Shown in pieces: positions 1-12,426 of a DNA stretch of 64,000 nt. Each line of letters starts with the position of its first letter. The first letter of the stretch is position 1. Position numbers and translations under genes: made by a program. Source of the stretch: Callaeas wilsoni (lineage: Eukaryota; Chordata; Aves; Passeriformes; Callaeidae). A model generated the notes under the pieces. That model worked only from the letters and a program-made list of their open reading frames with translations. It was not told the DNA's origin and did not search any database. The stretch lies in contig VWPU01004564.1 of the NCBI GenBank assembly GCA_013398955.1, positions 62,001 to 126,000 on the forward strand, in the 5' to 3' direction.

Positions 1-379
1 TGAGGGGCAGGACCCCGAACCCCAAACCTGTTTAAGGGTGTGGAGGGCCCAGCCCCAGGGGCTCTGAGAAGCCCCAGTGGTGCCTGTGAGAGTGTGGGCA
101 GTGTCCTCTCTGCCCTGGTCCTGCTGGTAGCACCCACTGAGGGGACCTTTGTCCAGACATTGCCAACAGCCCTTCCCATGCCTCCCATCCCCTGTCGACA
201 CCCGGGCACTGGGTTGCCCAGCTGGTGATACTGGTGGAGAAGGAGGGAGGTGTCCATAGGGCGTGGCAGCCTTGGCAGCAATGGTTCCTCCCTCTGGTGT
301 CAGGATGGAGAGACATCCCCCCTCCAGTGCCTCCTGGGCTGCAGGAGGGCCTGAGGACAGCAAGTCCCCAGCGCAGCAT

Positions 380-440
380 CCTTCGGATCATGGACTGGTT
401 TGGGATGGAAGGGACCTTAAAGCTCATCTCGCTGCTTGTT
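380..440 (-). mobile_element. CR1 remnant
   Basis: ggtttgggatggaagggacc then ttaaagctcatctc matches only the CR1 tail; the terminal octamer repeats are lost. Confidence 0.6.
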
Positions 441-876
441 TTGGTGCCATCTGTAATGCAGACCCACAGCAACATCCCAGGACAGCCCTCGCTTCCCCCC
501 CAGCCCTGCTGCTGCATCCCTGCCGCTGCATCCCTGGGATGGATGGAGACCTTCGCTCCAGCCAACCCCACCACACCCACACCAATTCCCCCTGTCCCAT
601 CCTGCACCCAGGACCTGGCAGCGTCTCCTGGGTGAGATGGGGCAGAGGCAGAGCCCCAGGTGCCTCCTCCCACAGGTGCTGCCCAGCCCGGCCCCTCGGG
701 ACGCCGCAGCACCAGCGGCTCAGCATCCGCACTGGGAGCCACAGGCTGCCGGAGAGCTCTGCTCCGTGACCCCCGCCCTGCTGCAGGGAAGAGCAGCAGC
801 GCTGGACTGATTTGCCTTCATTAACCAGATTAGCTGCTTTAATCTGTTGAAAGTGAGAGGCGCTCGGTCCCGCCTG

Positions 877-932
877 GGATGGATGGATGGATGGATGGAT
901 GGATGGATGGATGGATGGATGGATGGATGGAT
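877..932. repeat. (GGAT)14 microsatellite
   Basis: Fourteen uninterrupted GGAT units. Confidence 0.98.
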
Positions 933-1799
933 GTCAGCGGGAGCGGGGGTGGAGGCGGCAGGGAGCTCTGCCTGCTGCTCTCGCTGCTTCCCCTTGCACG
1001 GCCAGATTTACCCCTTCTCCTCCCACCCCTTCTCCACCCCTTTCCTTTGTGCACATGGAAAAGCATGCGAGGGATTACGCTGTTCCCGTGCTGTCCGCCC
1101 ATGGATCCCCTCCGTGGAGAGATCCTGAGCCTGAGTGTTTGACCACCCTCAGCTTTTCTGCATCAGACAAAGAGGTGTGGAGTAAGGGTCAAATCCCGCC
1201 GTTGTTGGGTCAATTATTTCAATCTCCCCACCAAAAAAATGCCCTTTCTTGCCCAGCTGTGTGTGTCCAGCTCCAGTAAAGGGGTCTGTGCTCAGCAGGG
1301 TGGTGCCCTCAAGGCAGGAGGTCTGGCAGGGCATCGTAGGTGCCTGCACATGCAGGAAATGTTCCCCAGCTGGGCAGGACCCTGTGCCAGGACCAGGAGT
1401 TCGGTGCTTTAAGTCTGTCCCCGGGTGGGGACGGGTGTGCTCATCACCACTTTACAGACCACTGGTGGACCAAGCGTGCTCCATCCTGGAGGATGAAGGC
1501 TCCTCCCTACATCTGTCTCCAGAGAGAAATCACCTCTCTGCATGTTTCATTGCTGTTCCCCTGTTTCCCCCCTCAGAGGGGGAGCAGGGACTGCCCAGGA
1601 CTGACCCCAGTCCACTATGGGTCATGGAATACCCTCAAAGGATATGAATTCCTGCCCACCAAAAGTGAAGGTTGTAGTTTCCAAACTGGGGATGTGGCTA
1701 AAAAGAAAAGCCTGGGAACAATGTGAATGAGTCTTGGGTTTGAGATTTTTGTTTTTTTCCCTTGTGCCATCTGTGGTTTTTCTGGAGGAAGCCAGGGAT

Positions 1800-1895
1800 G
1801 AGTGGAGGGTGTTCCTGCCCATGGCCAGGGAGTTGGAACGAGATGATCTTTAATGTCCCTTCCAACCCAACCCATCCTGTGTTTCCTATGGCTTT
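1800..1895 (+). mobile_element. CR1 3' end
   Basis: Reads gtgttcctgcccatgg .. gagatgatctttaatgtccc .. ccaacccaacccatcctgtg, the last ~95 bp of CR1. Confidence 0.8.
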
Positions 1896-2532
1896 AAGGG
1901 ACACAAGGAGTCAGGGGCAAAGCTGGGATGCAAAAGCCAAATTCCAGCCCTGAGCTCTAACCCTCCGCTCTCTGCCCCCGCTCTGCATCACTGCTTTTCA
2001 TTTCTTGGTGCACTCCAGCTCTTTTTTTGCCCGAGGAGAAAAGGATCATGCAAATGATTTGCCCCAAGGGATTCCTGGAAGCTGTTTAAGCCAGCAAATG
2101 CCGCCTTCTCCCCAGCTGTGCCAGGCAACTCCATGTGCTCATGAATTTCCCCTCCCCTAAGTGCAGGAAGGGGCTGACAGATGTTAACACACGATCAGTG
2201 TCTCAGGAGAGAGGAATTAAAGCCACACTGGACCCTTCGAAGACACACATTAGTGTCAGAAATTTCTAATCAATCAGCTGGGAGCCTCCTGGGGTCAGAA
2301 GCCTCTTTGAAATTCAAATGGAGAATGGCTCCTAATGGGTTTTATTTTGATTGCTATAAATTGATTAGCGTTAAGATAAACAAGTTTTGTTTCTTTCTGA
2401 AAGCTCTAAATATGCTCTGGGGGAGGAGGAGCAGTGGAGTCTGATTGCCTCCCATTAGGACATCCCCTCTTGGCTCCCACCCATCACCAGTTTGCACAGC
2501 CACAGGAGACACCTTTTTCCTCCAGAGCTGGC

Positions 2533-2645
2533 TAAAACACAGAACCACAGCGTGGTTTGGGTTGGAAGGGGCCTTAAATCTCATCTTGTTCCATCCACTG
2601 CCGTGGGCAGGGACACCTCCACTGGCCCGGGGTGCTGATGTTGGA
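2533..2645 (-). mobile_element. CR1 3' end
   Basis: gtggtttgggttggaagggg with gccgtgggcagggacacctcc. Confidence 0.8.
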
Positions 2646-3177
2646 TGCGTCATCCAAAGAGTTTCTTGCGGCGCTGGAGTGGGATACAGGTTAAAGAAGG
2701 AGTGGGCACCCTTCTGTGTTTTCCACGGTGAGATGTGAAGGTGCAGCTTGGTTCTGGGTGTGTGGTGGGGAACGTGGCTGTATTTGAGGGATGTGCAAGG
2801 TTTGGGGGCTGGTACAGCCCAGCAGCTGGAATATCTTTGGGATATCCCGGAGCCTTCTCCAGGTGAACCCCCTCAGCATTTCCTCTGGGTGACAGCTCAG
2901 CACTCAACACTGTGACTGTCACCAGGCACAGGAGCACTCTGGTGTCCCCAGGGCCCTGCTGAGGCTGTGTGGGGCAGGCAGGCCCTGTGGCTGGGGTGAT
3001 ACCAGGCAGCCAGAGAGCTCACAAGAGGCTGAAGTCAGCAGGCTGGGGGTGCAGTGGGGTGCATGGTCCCCATGGCTCGTGCTGCACTATGAGTGGGAGC
3101 AGCCTGAGAGCCACTGCTGGGCTCCCTCAGCCTCCTCTGTGCTCCTGCACCCCTGGGTGAGCTCCTTCAGCCTCTGC

Positions 3178-3437
3178 GTTATCCCTGTACCCTGTGTGAG
3201 CTCCCTTCAACCTGTGTGTGTATCCCTACAACCTGTGTGTGTATCCCTGCAACCTGTGTGTGTTATCCCTACACCCTGTGTGTGTATCCCTACAACCTGT
3301 GTGTGTATCCCTACACCCCTGTGTGTATCCCTACACCCTGTGTGTGTATCCCTACAGCCTGTGTGTGTGTTATCCCTACACCCTGTGTGTGTTATCCCTA
3401 CAACCTGTGTGTGTATCCCTACAACCTGTTTGTGTAT
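3178..3437. repeat. ~20-bp minisatellite
   Basis: About a dozen units of the type cctgtgtgtgtatccctaca with small length differences (19-23 bp). Confidence 0.95.
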
Positions 3438-3439
3438 GG

Positions 3440-3890
3440 AGTGAGGAAGGGTCTGGAGCACCAGGAGCAGCTGAGAGAGCTGGGAAAGGGGCTCAGCCTG
3501 GAGAAAAGGGGGCTCAGCCTGGAGAAAAGGAGGCTCAGGGGAGACCTTCTGGCTTTCCACAACTCCCTGACAGGAGGGGGCAGCCAGGTGGGAGTCAGGC
3601 TCTGCTCCCAGGGAACACGGGACAGGACAAGAGGAAATGGCCTTAAACTGTTCTGGGGGAAGTTCAGGCTGGATATTGGAAGAATTCCTTCATGAAAAGG
3701 GTGATCATGCATTGGCACAGGCTGTCCAGGGCAGTGATGGAGTCACCACCCCTGGAAGTGTTCAAAAACCATGTGGATGTGGCACTTGGGGACATGGGTT
3801 AGTGGTGAACACGGCAGATCTGGGTTGACAGTTGACTCAGTGATCTTAGAGGGCTTTTCCAATGAACAATTCCATAATTCTATTTCCTAG
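3440..3890 (+). mobile_element. CR1 3' fragment with internal 21-bp duplication
   Basis: About 450 bp from gtctggagcaccaggagcag through gacaggacaagaggaaatgg to ccataattctat. The segment ggctcagcctggagaaaagg occurs twice in tandem (3490 and 3511). A subfamily different from the ggtttgggttgg copies. Confidence 0.85.
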
Positions 3891-4524
3891 TACCTTTTCG
3901 AGGTTTAGGATGAGGAGAAACAAGATCTGTCCATCTTGTGGAAGTCAGTGGGTGCCAGTTTTAGGGAGTGCTGTGGGGGGTGCTGGGCACCACTCAGTTT
4001 CCAGACAGTGACACGGGGGTTGGTGTCCATGAGGGACATGGCCAGTGCTCACAGGGGTGCTGGGGTGTCCTCCTGTGCATGGTGGCTTGGGGGGGCCTCC
4101 TGGCCATGGGGCACAGGGTGGGGACAGCGTACTGGTGGCTGTGTCTCTGTGCTGGGTGGTGGTGAGGGTCTCAGCGTGGGGAGGGTGACACTGTTGTTGG
4201 TGACAGTGGCTCTGCGGGGTGGTGATGAGGCAGGACATGCCCCTGGAGGAGGTGACCTGGAGGAGGTGGTGGCCAGCACTCTGCTGCACGTGAAGCCCAG
4301 GAGATCAGCAGTTCATATTTCTGTACTGAACAGGGAGCTGACATTAATGAACAGCTAATTAACATCACAGGGCTTGATGGTTGCAGTGTCAGCGTCCCTA
4401 ATTAGTCTCGCACTAATCTGCTTTAATTAACTGTCCCTGTCGTGGTTTTAATTTAATTTTCAGCTCTAGACCAGTGAGAGCAGTCCTGGGAGCATCTGGA
4501 TTCCAGTACCATGGCACTGCCTGT

Positions 4525-4774
4525 GCTGGGATGGACTGGAGGGCAGTGGTGGCCAGCACAGGGGCCCTGCCGTGCTCCGTGTGCTGCTGCTTCCTGGGGA
4601 TGAGCAGTCCCACGGCAGAGCCCCAGCCCAGCACGTGGCGGTTAGAGAGGCTGGGATGGACTGGAGGGCAGTGGTGGCCAGCACAGGGGTCCTGCCGTGC
4701 TCTGTGTGCTGGTGCTTGCCGGGGATGAGCAGTCCCACGGCAGAGCCCCAGCCCAGCACGTGGCCCCCGGAGAG
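4525..4774. repeat. 125-bp tandem duplication
   Basis: Copies at 4525-4649 and 4650-4774, both starting gctgggatggactggagggc and ending near cagcccagcacgtgg; only a few differences. Confidence 0.92.
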
Positions 4775-4977
4775 GCTCTGTGGGCTGCACCAGGGCCCGT
4801 GGCCAGGCTGAGGGACACACCATGAGCTGCCTCCAGCCCTGTCCTGCTGCTGGTTTGTGCATGCAGCCTGTTCTGTGCTGTGGTGATCCCTGCTCTGGGG
4901 CATGGGGAGAGGCAGGGCTTCCCTGGGACAGCTGTGCCTGCTTGGATTTGCTGCTCATTGCCTGGAGGGACTGATCG

Positions 4978-5375
4978 GAGAATTCCAGGATGGTTTGGGT
5001 TGGAAGGGACCTTAAAGATCATCCAGTCCCACCCCTGCCATGGGCAGGGACACCTTCCACTATCCCAGGGTGCTCCAAGCCCCGTCCAGCCTGGCCTTGG
5101 ACACTTCCAGGGATCCAGGGGCAGCCACAGCTTCTCTGGGCACCCTGTGCCAGGGCCTCCCTGCCCTCACGGGGAATAATTCCTTCCCACTGGCCCTCTA
5201 TACCTGCCCTCTGGCAGTGTCCTGTTACTCCATCACTTGCCCAACGTCACTCTCCAGCTGTCTTGGAGACCGTTTAGGCCTGGAAGGGGCTCTAAGGTCT
5301 CTCCAGAGCCTTCTCTTCTTCAGGTGAACCCCCCAGCTCTCCCAGCCTTTCCTCATAGAGGAGCCCATGACCAGT
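4978..5375 (-). mobile_element. CR1 3' fragment
   Basis: Starts ggatggtttgggttggaagg and extends through gcagccacagcttctctggg to the ccagctctcccagcc segment. Confidence 0.9.
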
Positions 5376-5534
5376 GATGTGAGCATTGTGTGAGGTCTCC
5401 TTGAGACAGAGACACAAGGAGCTGTCACTGTTCCATGCTTGGCAGGCAGGTGTGGAGGGCCCATGGCTCTCATGCCACTGGGCACTTTCATTTGGCTTCA
5501 GGCATCTCTGTACCAGGAGCTCCAGTCGAGGACT

Positions 5535-5785
5535 TCTGGCTTTAACAAGAAAGAGAAGAGGTTTAGATTAGAAATCCTTCCTTGTGAGGCTGGGGAGGCC
5601 CTGGCACAGATTGCCCAGAGAAGCTGTGGCTGCCCCTGGATCCCTGGCAGTGCCCATGGCCAGGTTGGACGGGGCTTGGAGCAATCTGGGATAGTGGAAG
5701 GTGTCCCTGCCCATGACAGTGGCAGGAATGTGATGATCTTTAGGGTCCCTTCCAACCCAAACCAGTCTGGGACTCTGTGAGTTTT
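5535..5785 (+). mobile_element. CR1 3' fragment
   Basis: agaagctgtggctgcccctgg .. gtcccttccaacccaaacc. Lies 160 bp from, and inverted to, the 4978-5375 copy. Confidence 0.9.
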
Positions 5786-6284
5786 CTCATCACTTTTTTG
5801 GTACCTCGTCCCAGCAGTACCACCCATCCATACCTGTGTTAGACCAGGGTCAGCAGGGCAGGAGGACAGCGTGATGGACCAGCACGGGAGCAGAGCAGTC
5901 TCCACACACCGCGATGATCGTGAGGGTTGCTGAGATCCTTGTGTGGAAGGATGGCAGGGAACCAGCTGGGGGGACACAGCCATGGTTTGCCATGGGAGCA
6001 GGTGAAACCACAGGAACAAAAGCAGTGGCTTGAGGTACCCCAGACAGAGGGGAAGGAGAAGTCACAAGGTAGGAAGAGTCAAAGCACCCTAATGATGCTG
6101 GGGGAGTTTGTGTTTAGTCCTGGCAGAGTTGCTGGTGGCAAAAGAGGTCTCTTGGTCCTCGTCCTGCCAAGCAGATCTCTGCCTGGCAAGCTGCCTGCAG
6201 TCAGTCTGGGTGTCCTTGCCCGTGACATTGCCTTTCTGTGGAAACCCAGGCTCTGTAGTATTGCAGATGGAGCCAAAAGAAGCA

Positions 6285-6625
6285 GGAGCAGCTTGGAAGA
6301 GTTCTCTAAGACCATCAGGTCCAACTATTAATGCAGCACTGCCAGGTCCAACACTAAATCCTGTCCCTGAGCACCACATTTAAACCTTCTTTGAACACTT
6401 CCAGGGATGGTGAATCCACCACTGCCCAGGGCAGCCTGGTCCAATACCCATTCCGTGAAGAAATTTTTCCTAATATCCAGTCTAAACCTTCCTTGGCATG
6501 ACTTGATGCTGTTTCCTCTTGCCCCATCACTTGTTACTGGGAAAAGAGTCCAACCCCTACCTTTCCACCAGCTCCTTACAAGTAGTTGTTGAGAACAGTA
6601 AGATCTTCCCCTACTAATAAGGCAA
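6285..6625 (-). mobile_element. CR1 3' fragment, second subfamily
   Basis: ccatcaggtccaactattaa .. cagggatggtgaatccacc .. gtgaagaaatttttcctaat. Confidence 0.85.
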
Positions 6626-7394
6626 TTCCTTGTTAACATCCCTGCACTGCAGCACGTTCCTGCTGGGATGAAGGATGAGGACGTGTCAGGTTGGGGAATT
6701 TCAGGGGTTTGCACTCTGCTGGTGAGGATTACAGCAGGAAAGGGCTGGGATAGGCATATCATGCTCCAGCCTGGCTCTGCTCTCCTTTCTCTGCTCCAGT
6801 CCCACATCCTTCATCAATCAGAGCTCAAATCTTCCCAAACAGGAGTGTCTCCCCACGGGACCTTCTCGGGGCTGGGTTAATCTGTACGAGCAAGTGGGGC
6901 CTTGCAAATGGGAGCTGGCGCTTGGCACCGTCCCAGGGAGCTGCGCAGAGCTGGGCTTGGCTTGCCCGTCTGGATTAGCGGGGCTCTGCCATCTGTCCTG
7001 CTCCCAGCTCCGCCTGGAACTGCTCCAGGAGCCTCGTGCTTTGAAGAAAACCCTTCTCCGACCGCAGCCCCCTTTCCGAATATCCCAGCTGTTTCCCACT
7101 GAGGCAGCGTGCCTGCGTTCCCCCTCTCCTCTGCAGACAGAGGGAATCCTGGTGTCAGCCCCAGCCGTGCCGTGGGCTTTGGGAGTGGCTAACCTTGGGG
7201 AAAGGCAGTGAAGGTCCCTGCTGGGACCTCTGTCAGCCAAGAGAGCTCGGTGATTGGGCAGTCTGAGGGTTAAGAAGCCCAAATCTCTCTGGGTTTTCAC
7301 ACGGCTGCAGAGGGAAGTTGTTGGTTGTGCCAAACCGCCTGTGAAGTTCTCACAGCACATCCAGGCCTGACCGGTGTGTTGGGCACTGTCTGCA

Positions 7395-7940
7395 AAGGAT
7401 CCCAAAATGGTTTGGGTTGAAAGGACCTTAAAGCACGTCTCATTCAAACCCCAGCCATGGGCAGGGACACCTTTCGCTATCCCAGACTTCTCCAAGCCCG
7501 ATCCAACCTGGCCTTGGACACTGCTAGGGATCCAGGGGCAGCCACAGCTGCTCTGGGCACCCTGTGCGAGGGCCTCACCACCCTCACAGGGAACAGTTCC
7601 TTCCCAAGATCCCATCTATCCCTGCCCTCTGGCAGTGGGAAACCATTCCCTGTGTCCTGTCTCTCCAGATCCTTGTCGCAAGTCCCTCTCCAGCTCTCCT
7701 GGAGCCCCTTCAGGCACTGGAAGGGGCTCTGAATTCTCCCTGGAGCCTTCTGCAGGTGAACCCGCCCCAGTTCTCCCAGCCTGGCTCCAGAGCAGAGGGG
7801 CTCCAGCCTTTGGAGCTTCTCTTTGGTCTCTTCTGGACTTATTCCAGAAGCTCCATGTCCTTCCTGTGCTGAGGCCCCCAGGGCCAGAGGCAGCATTTAG
7901 TGGGGGTCTCACCAGAGCAGAGGGAAGGGTCCTCTCCATC
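7395..7940 (-). mobile_element. CR1 fragment, ~0.55 kb
   Basis: aatggtttgggttgaaagg at the left end, running through cagctctcctggagcccctt to gtctcaccagagcagaggg, part of the region upstream of the CR1 tail. Confidence 0.88.
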
Positions 7941-9819
7941 TGAGATCTCGTGGATCCATTGCTGCAGCTCCATGCTGGGCCCTCACACTCAGCCTGTTCT
8001 CTGCAGCCCCCTCACTGTTTCCCATTCTGGTTTCTCTGTTCTCTGTTCCTTTCTTCCAAGGACCACGTTGTGCAGAACGGGGCTGGGAGGATGCTCCCAG
8101 TGTCTGAGCCCACTCTGCAGAGCCAAACAACACCAAGAAAATGTATCAGGGGACTTTATTTCAAGTCACTTGTTCCACTTTTCACCCCTGGCAGTGGTGC
8201 CATCACCTTGGCCAAGAGAGCTGAGCATCTCCTGCCCTTGGAGATCCTTTGGCATGGTGTGATCCATGCGTCTGCTTCCCTGGAATGGCCTCACAATGCT
8301 GGATTTCGTAAACACCAGCAGCCGCATCACAGAGTTTCCTTGGCTGAGCCTTAAAGCTCTGGGGTCCCAGTTATCTAATCCTGCTCTGGGAGCCCATAGC
8401 TGATATTCCTCCTGCTTCAGGAGGAATGGAAAATTTTAGGGAAGTGTTGGTTATGAAACAGTCCCTCTCCATGCACACACCGTGTGATTAAATACCCATT
8501 TCTTTCTGTGGCACAGTGATTTTCCCATATTTTGGGGACAGGACCATCTCTTGGACTGTGGCTTCATTTTTCTTGTGTTCTTGATTTTCATCTTGTTGCT
8601 GTTAATATTAAGGGCCCTGTTCTTTCCACTGCTTTTACCAACTGCTGTATTTCCTGCTGACTAATTTAAAGCCACTGCTGCCAATTCATGACTTTTTAAG
8701 ATGCGTTTTTACTCCTTCACTGTCATTTTTGGTCCAGAATTAATTTTTATTGTAAAAATAGGAATTGCCTTTTTCCTGGGGGCAACAGCAACTTTATTTG
8801 AGGCTATTTTGGTTATTATTCACAGTGGTTTATTTGTACTCTCTGTCCTCAATGGCCTTGTTGGCGTCTCTGGGAACCTGTTCCGTGCTCGTGCCGGGGC
8901 TGGCAGCCAGCCCTCGTGCATGGTGGGAGAGCCCTGGAAATCTGGGAAGCAGGGAAGACCCTGATTTACAGAGAGTTACTTTTAAATGCACAGGGGCATT
9001 TGAAAGCCTTCACACGGCTGACATCAGCCAGCATCTCCCAACCTTCTCTCTGAGCCACCTCACGTCTTTTCCATCTCAGCATCCTTGCACTGCCTTCCGG
9101 TGGGAGTAGGAAAATCTGGGAGTTTGCAAGCATGAAATCTGGTGGAAGAAAGCTTTCAGATGTGGAAGGTGCATTTTGATGGATGCCGGCAAAACCCACC
9201 CAAATAATGGGAATTATGAGCTGTTGAAAATTGCCTCTTCCCATCTGTTTTCCGGCATGCTCAGTTCTCAGATCCCTCCATTGAGCGCTGCTCCTGATGG
9301 ATTTAGAGAGATAATTATTTGCTGCTGTTTTTCCCTCATCAGAGCATCCTTTTAGAGAAAGTTATCAGTGGAATGGGGGCCTGGGGACCAAGGGCTCAGC
9401 CTCCTCCCTCTGATGTTGATCCCTCACAGCCCTCAGTGCTGCACGAGCACTACAGCCCAGTGACACATGGAGTGCCCAGGGAATGCAGACAGTGGGAATT
9501 GCTGCTGGGTGTTTGCTCAGCCATGAATTGTGGCAGTCGTTACTCTCGTGCAACACAGAGAGGGCTTTATAAAAGATTTCCTAGGAACTAATGTCTAAAA
9601 TCCCTACTTTAGCTTCCTTACATGCACAGGGTGATCTTGACATGGCCACGCTGGTGGTTCTCATGTGCAGGATGGTTCAAGCTGCTCCTTGGGAAGAGTT
9701 GCAGGTGACAGTGGTTTTCTCCGATTTCATTGTACAGCCCCACATCGTATTTCCTGCTTTCTGTCCAAAATTCTTGTATTGATTACAGAGATGTGTCTTC
9801 CTTCCTTGGACTTCCTTGG

Positions 9820-10210
9820 TCAAGAGACTGGAGCACAAGTCTCATGAGGAGTGGCTGGGGGAGCCTGGAGAAAAGGAGGCTCCGGGAGCACCTTCTCACT
9901 CCCCACAACTGCCTGACAGGAGGGCGCAGCCAGGTGGGGATTGGGCTCTGCTCCCCGGGAACAGGGACAGGACAAGGGGAAACAGCCTCAAGCTGTGCCA
10001 GGGGAGGTTTAGATTGGATATTAGAGAAAATTTCTTAATGGAAAGGGCGATCAGACATTGGCACAGGCTGCCCAGGGCAGTGGTGGAATCACCAATCCCT
10101 GGAATTGTTCAATGAATCTGTGGATGTGGCACTTGTTGGTGGCCCTGGCAGTGCCGGGTTGGCAGTTGGACTCGAGGATCTTGGAAGGCTTTTCCGACCA
10201 TGATGATCCC
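9820..10210 (+). mobile_element. CR1 3' fragment
   Basis: gagactggagcacaagtctc .. ggagaaaaggaggctccggg .. aaggcttttccgaccatgat; the same subfamily as the 3440 copy. Confidence 0.85.
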
Positions 10211-10734
10211 AGCCATGAGGGGCCTGTTTCAACAGAGCCCCAGCTTTTTGGCAGATCAGGTGCCTGCAAACACAGCGATTTTGGGGTTATCCTTGCAGCT
10301 CACCTTGCAAGAACAAACACAGCGTTCCAACGTCAGCTCGCTGCCGGGTGGAGCTGCTCCAGCTCAGGTTCTGGGGAAGCCCTGAAAACGTCTGAGCACC
10401 AGAAGCGTGGCTGTCGGGACGTGAGGGAATCCGAGGTGGCAGGGACAGATGGAGCCGTGGAGCAGAGCTGGAGTCACAGACTGGCACTGCCGTCCCTGAG
10501 CCGTGGTGGTTCAGGGGCTCCGCTGTGGGGAAGGGACCTCACTTCGACTGGGATTGCTTTAGCAAAGCAAAAAGTGAATTTTTCCCCAGTCTGCTCCTAC
10601 AAACAATTCCTGGACCTCGAGAAGTGGAAGCTGAGTTGATTGTAGGCAGCTGGAGTGACAGGAGTGACAGGAAAGCAGCTCGGTTCCCAGGTATAGGCTG
10701 TGACTGTCTCCGAGGGTGTGGATCCCTGTGCTTC

Positions 10735-11000
10735 TGGTCCCTCCTTCCAGTACTTGACTTCCCTCATGGTGAAAAACATTCTTGTGTCAAGCTGGAACTT
10801 TCCATGTGCCAGTGAGAGTCTTGCCCTCCTTCTGAGGTCTGGCTCCATCTTCCTTACACCTGCAGGCAGCAGCAAGGTCTCTCCTTTGCCTTCCCTTCTC
10901 CAGGCTCACATCCATCCTCAGCCTCTCCTTGCCCACCATGTGCTCCAGCATCCCGGTAGCCTTCACTGGACTCCTTTCTTGTACTGGGGAGCCCAAACTG
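10735..11000 (-). mobile_element. CR1 internal fragment
   Basis: caggctcacatccatcctcag .. tgtactggggagcccaaact matches CR1 sequence upstream of the tail; the 3' end is missing. Confidence 0.6.
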
Positions 11001-12426
11001 GAGCAGCTCTCCATTGCCAGTGCACTTGGGAGCTTTTTTTGGAGGAAGTTTGGTTCTCCTTGAGTTTTGCCTTTCATAAGCCTTCTTCAGCTCATTTTGG
11101 GATGCACAGGTGGACAGTGTGTGCCCTTCCCAGGCCGTGCCACCTCCCCACAGCTTCTCCACTCACTGCAGGCCGGGAAGGAAAGGTTCTGTGCAGCTCC
11201 CCCAGTGACTTAACCCACCATAATGGCCCATTTTTCATCACCCTTCTGCCAGTTCCACTCAGCACCGAGGGCTGACACAGAGCAGTGTTGTCATCTGGGA
11301 AGTGGCTGCTGGCGCCAAACCAGCTGGCACTTTGAACTTGTCCCAACTGGGTGCTAAGCAGCATTAAAAAGTGATGATTAAACAAGCCCACTTCCATTCC
11401 AAGGGTCCTGGCCACCCCCAGCTCCACCTGGAAAAGCCTCTTGTGCCCTGGGAAGAGCACCTAGAGAGGGTCTGCAGGGTGATGGGGAGGGGAGTGTGTA
11501 GTGGGAGGGCTCCTGGTGCTGGGGGAAGTCAAGGCAGAGCAGTTTGGGAATAGTGCCGTTGGCTGCACGCTGGACTGGGGCCGCTGGGTCAGGTGGGGAT
11601 TCCTTCAGAGACCCCACCTCAGGCTCTGAAACTCTTCCTCCGGCATCTGAGACAAAGGAGCGGAGACGAGACAGTGAAAACACTGAGCAGCCCCAGATGC
11701 ACTTGGGGTACCTGGAGGGGGAGGCTCTGCTCACACCTGGGGCTGTGCACACTCTGCCTGCTCCGTGCCTGCTCTGGTGCCCCCAGTGTGTGTCTGGTCC
11801 TGGGGGGCTGTGCCTGTCCCCAGCAGCCCCGAAGTGCCAGGGGTGTGACTCCAGATGGGCACCAGGACCAAGAGGGCTGGGGACGTTTGAAGGGCTCTTG
11901 TCCAGGAAAAGCTCCCTTTTTGCTTTCTTGTTTCCTTTAGGATTAAAGTTGTTCTCCTCGGGCTGGAAACATGGAATTTTTGTCAAGTTTACGAGGGCTT
12001 TTAGAGAGGCTTTTAGAAAGAACATCCTATCCCTTCTTTTATAGGGCTAAGATAAGATTATCTTTGTTTTAACACCAATTAAAGCAGGAAGGGTTTATAG
12101 GATTAGGGGTTTTCCATCAGTGCAACTTTGATGTCACCACTTGGCTGCTTGGTTTGCTCCTTTCCCTGCGTTAAATCCTTGGAAAGTGTTCCTGTAATGG
12201 TTAACATCGCCTCCCTCCCGAGGCAGAGCTCTCCCAGGCAGAAGCTTTGGGAAACAATTAAACAAGACCAAACAAAGTAACAAAATGTGAAGGTCCTAAA
12301 TACTTCAGGAGACCTCTTGGAGAAAGCTAGCTCGGAATAGTGACTGTGTGAGTCTGCAGTGCTTCAGTGTTTACACCAAGAGAAAAGGGATGTGCTGCTG
12401 GCCTGGACAGCATGTTTAAAATAAGA

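Noticed and set aside
3178..3437. Regularly spaced repeat resembling a CRISPR array
   Set aside because: Units are contiguous with no unique spacers, and the genome is vertebrate; it is a minisatellite.
3440..3890. Open frames inside this and other CR1 copies as reverse transcriptase remnants
   Set aside because: All copies are 5'-truncated to the 3' few hundred bp; no endonuclease or reverse transcriptase motif is present.
8701..8964. Short + strand open frame with a hydrophobic N-terminal half (MRFYSFTVIFGPEL..)
   Set aside because: AT-rich intron sequence easily gives hydrophobic residues; no homologue recognised and no exon context.
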